From NCBI GenBank assembly GCA_011375045.1, contig DRNB01000062.1, positions 1 to 7,005 on the forward strand: a DNA stretch of 7,005 nt, given 5' to 3'. Below the pieces are notes generated by a model. That model was not told the DNA's origin and did no database searches. It worked only from the letters and a program-made list of their open reading frames with translations. The position numbers and the translations under genes are program-made. This DNA is from Aquifex aeolicus. GTDB taxonomy: Bacteria > Aquificota > Aquificia > Aquificales > Aquificaceae. This document shows, one piece after another, positions 1-4,945 of the stretch (positions within the stretch are counted from its first letter, which is position 1; each line of letters begins with the position of its first letter).

Positions 1-293
1 TCAGGGAGATAGACTTCGAACACCCCAGATTCTCCCCTTACGCGGTTCCCGCCTTCCTCAGGCTGGCGGACCTTCTCTACCAGAGGGGAAAGCTCAGGAA
101 AGCCCTCTCCTACTACCGGGAGGTCGTCCGCAGGAGCGGATCCGAGTCGGAGGAACGCTGGTGGGCGCTCTTCAGGCTGGCTATCATAGGTGAACGGCTG
201 AGGGACGAGGAAACCCTAAAATGGGTTGTAAAGGAGGCGAAAGATAAAGATAATATATGGAGCAGGGTGATAGCGACGCTCTGGGAGGGTTGA
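1..293 (+). CDS. TPR-like repeat protein, 3' end only
   Basis: The C-terminal 96 codons of a gene that begins before the window; the first complete codon starts at base 3 and the stop is TGA at 291-293. The fragment is helical and charged. A stretch resembling one tetratricopeptide unit (FLRLADLLYQRGKLRKALSY, then YREVV) has the TPR spacing of small and aromatic residues and is followed by a second weaker helical pair. TPR proteins are protein-interaction scaffolds, often periplasmic or membrane-attached, but no signal peptide can be judged because the N-terminus is missing. The gene ends 5 bases before the preferred flgB start, so it may be cotranscribed with the flagellar genes and could belong to motility, but that is only context. 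The last 25 codons carry an AT-rich segment (AAA GAT AAA GAT AAT ATA) that probably doubles as a promoter for flgB. Being coding is well supported by the open frame and protein-like composition; the precise function is unknown. Confidence 0.72.
   Translation, partial: REIDFEHPRFSPYAVPAFLRLADLLYQRGKLRKALSYYREVVRRSGSESEERWWALFRLAIIGERLRDEETLKWVVKEAKDKDNIWSRVIATLWEG
226..254 (+). promoter_or_regulatory. Candidate promoter of the flgBC-fliEF operon
   Basis: A -35-like TTGTAA (226-231, 4 of 6 to TTGACA), a 17-base spacer and a -10-like GATAAT (249-254, 5 of 6 to TATAAT) lie inside the end of the upstream TPR gene. Transcription would start near 261-263, giving a leader of about 37 bases before the GTG at 299. 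A sigma-28-like arrangement overlaps it: TAAA at 217-220, 15 bases, then GGCGAAAG at 236-243, which matches the flagellar consensus GCCGATAA at 5 of 8 positions. Which sigma factor, if either, acts here cannot be decided from sequence alone. Confidence 0.42.
283..289 (+). promoter_or_regulatory. Ribosome binding site that decides the flgB start
   Basis: GGGAGGG lies 9 bases before the GTG at 299 and is the only strong Shine-Dalgarno near the flgB N-terminus. It directly abuts the TTG at 290, leaving no spacer there. The ATG at 257 has only a GGAGG some 20 bases upstream, too far to serve it. Confidence 0.6.
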
Positions 294-298
294 GCGAG

Positions 299-673
299 GT
301 GGATATATTCAAGAGCATAAGGAAGGTGGAACCCCACGCAGACTTCTCCTGGATGCGCCACAAGGTCCTTCTCAGCAACGTGGCAAACGCAGATACCCCC
401 AACTACAGGGCGAAGGATCTGGAGTTCGCGAGGGAGGTGCGGAGGATTCCCCTCAGGAGAACGCACCCAAAACACATGGCTCCCTCCTCTCCGGAGAGGT
501 TCAGGGTAATCGAGATCCGCAGGAACCTTGTGGGAAACGACCGCAACAACGTGAGCCTCGAGGAGGAGATGGCTAAGCTCGCCCAGAACAGAATAGCCTA
601 CGAGGTTTACATGAGGATGATAGCGGGAAGCGTGGATAAGCTCAACAACGTTATAAAGGGTGGTAGCAGATGA
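299..673 (+). CDS. flgB: Flagellar proximal rod protein FlgB
   Basis: FlgB is a proximal rod subunit exported by the flagellar type III apparatus and assembled in the periplasm on the MS ring/FliE. The N-terminal family signature is clear: NVANADTPNYRAKDLEF at residues 27-43, counted from the GTG. The C-terminal rod helix is present too (SLEEEMAKLAQNRIAYEVYM and following residues). I place the start at GTG 299, giving 124 residues. It has a well spaced GGGAGGG, gives the usual distance of about 27 residues to the ANADTP motif, and avoids a 37-base overlap with the upstream gene. An in-frame ATG at 257 would give 138 residues with a 14-residue extension not expected in the family. The stop overlaps the flgC start as ATGA, so the two are likely translationally coupled. 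Identity is near certain; the start is probable. Confidence 0.95.
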   Translation: MDIFKSIRKVEPHADFSWMRHKVLLSNVANADTPNYRAKDLEFAREVRRIPLRRTHPKHMAPSSPERFRVIEIRRNLVGNDRNNVSLEEEMAKLAQNRIAYEVYMRMIAGSVDKLNNVIKGGSR

Positions 674-1083
674 ACGATCTCTTCAGAACCTTCGAGATAA
701 GCGCGTCGGGCATGTTCGCCCAGAGGATAAGGATGAACACCATAGCCTCAAACTTAGCCAACTACGAATCCTACAAGGAAACGGGCGAGCCCTTCAGAAA
801 GCTCGAGGTGGTCTTTCAGGCTGTTTACAACCCCGAGAGGGTGCGCAGGGGTGAGATACCTGTGGCGGTAACCCAGATAAGGGAATCCGATGCACCCTTC
901 AGGGTCCTCTACGATCCCGGCAACCCGAGGGCGGACGCCCGGGGCTTCGTTCAGCTACCCAACATAGACGTAGCCCGGGAGATGGCGGATATGATCTCCG
1001 CGGTGCGGAGCTACGAGGCAAACCTCAACGCCTTTAACATGACCAAGGAGATGGCTTCCAGGGTAATAGAGCTATGGAGATAG
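670..1083 (+). CDS. flgC: Flagellar basal-body rod protein FlgC
   Basis: FlgC is the second proximal rod subunit, acting with FlgB, FlgF and FliE in the periplasmic drive shaft. This protein has 137 residues, a normal family length. The N-terminal rod motif reads FEISASGMFAQRIRMNTIAS followed by NLANYES, corresponding to the usual SGL-AQR-RM-NIAN block. The middle contains the FlgC-like PFRVLYDPGNP and GFVQLPNIDVAREMADMI. The C-terminal helix (AVRSYEANLNAFNMTKEMAS) ends in VIELWR, as in other rod/hook proteins. The ATG at 670 overlaps the flgB stop by 4 bases and is preceded by AAGGGTGG at 656-663, so coupled translation is likely. The NIAN position reads LANYES instead of the commoner NIANANT, a mild divergence. 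No truncation is seen. Confidence 0.97.
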   Translation: MNDLFRTFEISASGMFAQRIRMNTIASNLANYESYKETGEPFRKLEVVFQAVYNPERVRRGEIPVAVTQIRESDAPFRVLYDPGNPRADARGFVQLPNIDVAREMADMISAVRSYEANLNAFNMTKEMASRVIELWR

Positions 1084-1367
1084 AAGGGGTAAACCTCCCC
1101 TCCTTCGAGAACTTTCTCAGGGAGAGGGGGAAGAGGATCGAGTCAGCGGAGGATTTCGCCCGGACGCTTCAGGAGTTCTTGGAGTGGGTAAACGCCCAGC
1201 AGGAAAAGGCTAAGGAAGTCAGGGAAGCTGTTCTCAGGGGGGAGGACGTCCCCCTCCACAGGATGGTAATCGAGTTCGAAAAGGCGGGCGTTGCGCTCAA
1301 CCTCCTCGTGGAGATCAGGAACAAGCTTTTAGAGGGCTATCAGGAGCTGATGAGGATGCAGGTGTAG
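1074..1367 (+). CDS. fliE: Flagellar hook-basal body protein FliE
   Basis: FliE is the small periplasmic adaptor joining the FliF MS ring to the FlgB/FlgC rod, and an early substrate of flagellar export. The product has 97 residues, typical for FliE. The diagnostic C-terminal half is present: LHRMVIEFEKAGVALNLLVE (residues 62-81) followed by IRNKLLEGYQELMRMQV, matching the family's EKA, RNKL, Y-E and MRMQV positions. The N-terminal half is a charged helix with little conserved sequence, as usual. The ATG at 1074 overlaps the end of flgC by 10 bases and has only a weak AGAG-like Shine-Dalgarno, so it probably relies on ribosomes finishing flgC. It is followed by fliF after one base. The gene order flgB-flgC-fliE-fliF is widely conserved and supports the call. 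Confidence 0.97.
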   Translation: MEIEGVNLPSFENFLRERGKRIESAEDFARTLQEFLEWVNAQQEKAKEVREAVLRGEDVPLHRMVIEFEKAGVALNLLVEIRNKLLEGYQELMRMQV

Positions 1368-1368
1368 T

Positions 1369-2877
1369 ATGGCTGATCTGAGGGAAACCTTTGGGCACCT
1401 CCGGGAGCGCTTCAACGCCCTGCCCGCAACCCACAAGGCTGCCGCCGTCCTTCTGCCGGCTGTCCTGTTCTCCCTTGCGGTAACCCTTCTCCTCTACACC
1501 CTGAGACCGGATTACGCCGTTCTTTACACGGGCTTGAACCCGGAGGATATGAACGCCGTCCTGACGGAGTTAGACAAGGAGGGGGTGGATTACCGCATAG
1601 GCAGGGACGGTGGAACCGTTCTGGTTCCGGAAAACAGGGTCAGGGACATCAGGCTCAAACTGGCGGCAAAGGGGGTGCCCAGCAAGGGGATCATAGGCTA
1701 CGAACTCTTCGACAGAAGCGGTATAGGGGTCTCCGAATTCCAGCAGAGGGTAAACTTCAAGCGGGCGGTGGAGGGAGAGCTGGTAAGAACCATTCTCCGC
1801 TTCAGGAGCATCGAAGACGCCCGGGTTCACATAGCCCTCCCCGAACGCTCCATATTCCTCAGGAAGGAGAAGGAGCCGAGCGCCTCCGTTTTTATAAAAC
1901 TCCGACCGGGGGCGGACCTGACCCCCGAGCAGGTTTCCGCCATAAGGAATCTGGTGGCGGCGAGTGTGGAAAACCTCAAACCCCAGAACGTGGTGGTCAT
2001 AGACGACAGGGGGAGGAACCTGACCTTAGCCCTCGAGGAAGGGGAGGAGGAGATCTCCAACAAACAGCTCAAGATCAGGAGGGAGTTCGAAAAGGATCTG
2101 GAGAGGAAGATCCAGACCGCCCTCGAATCCGCCTTAGGGTACGGTAACGTTAACGTCAGGGTCTCGGCGGAGCTGGACTTCAGCAGGATCCAGAGGCGGG
2201 AGGAGATCTACGATCCCGACATGACCGCCGTGGTCAGCGAGCAGAAGAGGAAGGAGAGGACGACGGGTGTGCCCGTCGGAGGCGTTCCGGGAACCGCAGC
2301 CAACATACCCCCCGGCACCGGAGCGGTTCAGGGACAGGCTGGGACCCTGACGGAGAAAAAGGAAACGATAACCAACTACGAGGTGAGTAAGAAGGAGATT
2401 TTAGAGGTGAACCCCACGCTGCGCGTGAAGAGGATAAGCGTGGGTGTCATAGTCAACAGCGATCTCAAGGATGTAAACCCCAAGGAGATAGAGCGGATCG
2501 TGGCGGCGGCTGCCGGTCTCGATGTGAAGAGGGGGGACACCCTCTCGGTGGTGGCGATTCCCTTCAGAAAACCTCCCCTCGCTCCCGAGGAGGCGGTTCC
2601 CGCTCCGCCGTGGCAGAAGTTCCTCATCCCCGCCGTTGCGGGGGTGGTTATAGGGCTCCTTCTCCTCTTCGGTCTGCTCCGCTTCCTCAGGCGTAAACCT
2701 GCCCCTGCGCCGGTCGAAGCACCACCCCCCGCGGAGGAGGTCCCCACCTTTGCGGGTGCGGAAGCTCTCAGGGAAACGGCGAGGGAGATAGAGGTGGTCA
2801 AGACCGTTACGGAGGTTGCCCGGAAAGAGCCCAGAAAGGTGGCGGCTCTCCTGAAGATATGGCTCAGGGAGGAGTAA
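1369..2877 (+). CDS. fliF: Flagellar MS-ring protein FliF
   Basis: FliF multimerises in the inner membrane as the MS ring, the base on which rod, C ring and export gate assemble. The 502-residue protein shows the full plan. A short cytoplasmic N-terminus leads to a first membrane helix at about 24-43. The YscJ/FliF ring-building region spans about 47-215 (LYTGLNPED, GIGVSEFQQRVNFKRAVEGE, ARVHIALPER). The second periplasmic region, about 230-400, includes a flexible Gly/Pro-rich loop near 300-325 typical of the beta-collar. A second membrane helix at about 417-440 is followed by RRK, a Pro/Ala linker, and a C-terminal segment ending VAALLKIWLREE, which corresponds to the FliG-binding tail. Length is slightly short for the family but both ends are intact. 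The start ATG sits one base after the fliE stop, with AGGTG four bases upstream. fliG does not follow; purF converges directly. Confidence 0.98.
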   Translation: MADLRETFGHLRERFNALPATHKAAAVLLPAVLFSLAVTLLLYTLRPDYAVLYTGLNPEDMNAVLTELDKEGVDYRIGRDGGTVLVPENRVRDIRLKLAAKGVPSKGIIGYELFDRSGIGVSEFQQRVNFKRAVEGELVRTILRFRSIEDARVHIALPERSIFLRKEKEPSASVFIKLRPGADLTPEQVSAIRNLVAASVENLKPQNVVVIDDRGRNLTLALEEGEEEISNKQLKIRREFEKDLERKIQTALESALGYGNVNVRVSAELDFSRIQRREEIYDPDMTAVVSEQKRKERTTGVPVGGVPGTAANIPPGTGAVQGQAGTLTEKKETITNYEVSKKEILEVNPTLRVKRISVGVIVNSDLKDVNPKEIERIVAAAAGLDVKRGDTLSVVAIPFRKPPLAPEEAVPAPPWQKFLIPAVAGVVIGLLLLFGLLRFLRRKPAPAPVEAPPPAEEVPTFAGAEALRETAREIEVVKTVTEVARKEPRKVAALLKIWLREE

Positions 2878-4275
2878 TCACCTCTTCCTCTCTATGGCTA
2901 CGTTTTCCAGAGAAGTGGGGTACTCGTTGCTGAAGCAGGCGTCGCAGAAGTTATCGCTCCCGCTCAGACAGCCCCTCAGCCCCTCGAGGGACAGATATCT
3001 CAGGGAATCCACCCCTATGAACTCTTCTATCTCCCCAAGGCTCATCCTGTTGGCTATGAGCTCCTCCCGGGTTGGTGTGTCTATTCCGTAAAAGCAGGGT
3101 CCCACAACAGGGGGGGAGGCTATCCTCATGTGAATCTCCTTCGCCCCAGCCCTTCTGAGCATGCTTACAATCCGTCGGGAGGTTGTTCCCCTGACGAGGG
3201 AGTCGTCTATCACAACGACCTTCCTGTTCCTGAGAACCGCCCTGTTGGGGCTGAGCTTCATGAGAACCCTGAGGTTCCTGAGTTCCTGGGTAGGCTCTAT
3301 GAAGCTCCTGCCCACGTAGTGGTTCCTTATAAGACCCATTTCGAAGGGCAGTTTTCTCTCCTCCGCGTACCCTAGCGCCGGAACCACACCTGAATCCGGC
3401 ACGGGGATAACCACGTCAGCCCCGACGTCGTCCTCCCTCGCGAGCTGTCTGCCGAACTCCTTTCTGACCCTGTAGGTCCACTCCCCGAACAGGAAGCTGT
3501 CGGGACGGGAGAAGTAAACGAATTCGAAAACGCACATGGCTTTCTTCCTTCCCCGGAAGGGCAGGTAGCTCCTTATACCCCCGCCGTCCACCACGAGGAT
3601 CTCTCCGGGTCTGACCTCCCTCCAGAACTCAGCCTCCAGTATATCGAAGGCACAGCTCTCGGAGGCAAAGAGCATCGTTTTGTTTTTCCTCCCGATACAG
3701 AGGGGTCTGAAACCGAAGGGATCCCTTCCCGCAATGAGCTTGTCCTCCCAGAGCATAAGGAAGCTGTAAGCTCCCTCGAGTCTGCTCAGCACGTAAAGGA
3801 GCCGGGGCAGTATCCTCCTGTCCCGCTCGTGTATCCTCACCTCCTCCGGAAGGAACCCCTCGCTCGTTTCCAGAAGGGTCAGAAACAGCTCCGTGTCCGA
3901 GCTGTGCTCGAAGGTAACACCCTTCTCCTCGAGCTCCTTTCTCAGGGGCAGGTAGTTTACTATGTTGCCGTTGTGAACCACCGCCACCTCACCGAGGGAG
4001 GTTTCCCGAACTATAGGCTGGGCGTTCCGGGCTCCCGAATCCCCCGCGGTGGAGTATCTGACGTGGGCTATGGCGCTGTTACCCCTGAGAAAGTCAAGAT
4101 CCTCCTGTCTGATGGCTTCGAGAACCCTGCCTCCCCTCTTCACCGTCCTGATCCTGCCTCTGTCGGAGGAGCTTATGCCGACGCTCTCCTGTCCCCTGTG
4201 CTGGAGGGAGTATATCTGGAGAAAGGCAAACTGGGAAGCGTAGGGGCTGTTGAAGACACCGGCTATCCCACACAT
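2878..4275 (-). CDS. purF: Amidophosphoribosyltransferase PurF (Fe-S type)
   Basis: PurF makes 5-phosphoribosylamine from PRPP and glutamine, the first committed step of de novo purine synthesis, in the cytoplasm. Residues 1-235 are a class II (Ntn) glutaminase: Cys2 becomes the N-terminal nucleophile after Met removal (MCGIAG), with HRGQES, HVRYSTAG, HNGNIVN and SSDTEL as glutamine-site motifs. Residues 245-435 are the phosphoribosyltransferase with the PRPP loop VVVIDDSLVRGTTSR at 353-367. Cys248, Cys394, Cys444 and Cys447 occupy the positions of the four 4Fe-4S ligands known from Bacillus subtilis PurF, so this is the oxygen-sensitive clustered type. I start at the ATG at 4275 because Cys must directly follow the initiator. 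A TTG two codons upstream would put Pro-Met before it, and there is no sign of a longer propeptide. The gene lies 22 bases after gspN, has no Shine-Dalgarno, and its stop abuts that of fliF. Confidence 0.97.
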   Translation of the reverse strand: MCGIAGVFNSPYASQFAFLQIYSLQHRGQESVGISSSDRGRIRTVKRGGRVLEAIRQEDLDFLRGNSAIAHVRYSTAGDSGARNAQPIVRETSLGEVAVVHNGNIVNYLPLRKELEEKGVTFEHSSDTELFLTLLETSEGFLPEEVRIHERDRRILPRLLYVLSRLEGAYSFLMLWEDKLIAGRDPFGFRPLCIGRKNKTMLFASESCAFDILEAEFWREVRPGEILVVDGGGIRSYLPFRGRKKAMCVFEFVYFSRPDSFLFGEWTYRVRKEFGRQLAREDDVGADVVIPVPDSGVVPALGYAEERKLPFEMGLIRNHYVGRSFIEPTQELRNLRVLMKLSPNRAVLRNRKVVVIDDSLVRGTTSRRIVSMLRRAGAKEIHMRIASPPVVGPCFYGIDTPTREELIANRMSLGEIEEFIGVDSLRYLSLEGLRGCLSGSDNFCDACFSNEYPTSLENVAIERKR

Positions 4276-4287
4276 GGGCAACTATTT

Positions 4288-4293
4288 AATATA
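4288..4293 (-). promoter_or_regulatory. Possible -10 box for purF
   Basis: The 22-base gspN-purF gap is AT-rich and reads TATATT on the minus strand, 12 bases before the purF ATG. No matching -35 is visible 16-18 bases upstream. With no Shine-Dalgarno before purF, a near-leaderless transcript from here is possible. Read-through from gspD-gspN is the alternative. Confidence 0.3.
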
Positions 4294-4297
4294 ACCG

Positions 4298-4945
4298 CTA
4301 CTGTATCTGTGCTCTGAGGGAACGCAGCTTTCCGCTCACCACAAGGGCTCCCACATCCCCGCTGAAGCGGGCGCTCACCTCCGAGGAAAGGAGGTCCTTC
4401 CGATTCAGCCGTATCCTCCCGCCTCCGCTGAGCTCCATTCCCATGTAGTTGAGCGTTCCCCTGAATCTCTTTCCCTCGAACGTGAGATCGAGGGCGGACA
4501 GCTCCACTCCCCTGAAGGACACACCCCGCAGCGAAAGCTCCCCCCTGATACCCTCCTCCAGAGACAGCTTCCCCCTGACCTCCTCGACCCCCCGGACACA
4601 GCCAAGCTTCTCGGCAAGGAAGCTTCCCCCTCCGGACCAGCTTACCGCGAGCCGGGCGTGTCCGGAACCACAGCTTCCTCTTAGCTCCAGACCTCCGAAG
4701 CCGATCCGCAGGGAAAGGCGCTCGAAGGAAGCCAGCTCCTTAGAGTTCAGGAAGATCCTCACGTTTCTCAGATCGATACCGTCAAGGTCCTCCCTGACTT
4801 CCCGGGCTATCAGATCGACACCCTTCTCCGTCAGGAGTCTGTCCACGAGCACCCCCTTGGGAAGGGCGACCGCAGCTGTGAGAAGGGTAAGGGAGGCGAG
4901 AAGCAGAAGAAAAACCACGGCGTTAAAAATAGTAGCTTTCCTCAT
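4298..4945 (-). CDS. gspN: Probable type II secretion system protein N (GspN-like)
   Basis: A 215-residue protein with one N-terminal hydrophobic segment at about 8-28 (FNAVVFLLLLASLTLLTAAV) after MRKAT, so it is probably a signal anchor with the rest in the periplasm. The remainder alternates short beta-like stretches with glycines (LRIGFGGLELRG, GELSLRGVSFRGVELSALDL), ending GRIRLNRKDLL, ARFSGDVGALVVSGKLRSL. This pattern resembles GspN proteins, inner-membrane accessory components of type II secretion with a beta-rich AsmA-like periplasmic part. The strongest support is position: it overlaps the end of gspD by 23 bases. It is shorter than many GspN proteins. The only two cysteines, 92 and 116, both fall in the periplasmic part and could form a disulfide. 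An unrelated AsmA-like or pilus-assembly protein is the main alternative. Coding is secure; the name is moderately supported. Confidence 0.7.
   Translation of the reverse strand: MRKATIFNAVVFLLLLASLTLLTAAVALPKGVLVDRLLTEKGVDLIAREVREDLDGIDLRNVRIFLNSKELASFERLSLRIGFGGLELRGSCGSGHARLAVSWSGGGSFLAEKLGCVRGVEEVRGKLSLEEGIRGELSLRGVSFRGVELSALDLTFEGKRFRGTLNYMGMELSGGGRIRLNRKDLLSSEVSARFSGDVGALVVSGKLRSLRAQIQ

Noticed and set aside
2867..2890. Possible hairpin GGGAGG...CCTCTT across the fliF-purF junction as a bidirectional terminator
   Set aside because: Only four Watson-Crick pairs plus two G-U pairs, an 8-base loop and no following T-run; the wobble pairs are lost on the other strand.
4276..4281. TTG start of purF at 4281
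   Set aside because: It would place Pro and Met before the catalytic cysteine. PurF needs Cys exposed at the N-terminus, and the ATG at 4275 gives MCGIAG directly.
3829..4317. 162-codon plus-strand open frame opposite purF
   Set aside because: It lies wholly opposite strongly conserved glutaminase-domain coding, has no Shine-Dalgarno-supported start, and no recognisable protein family.
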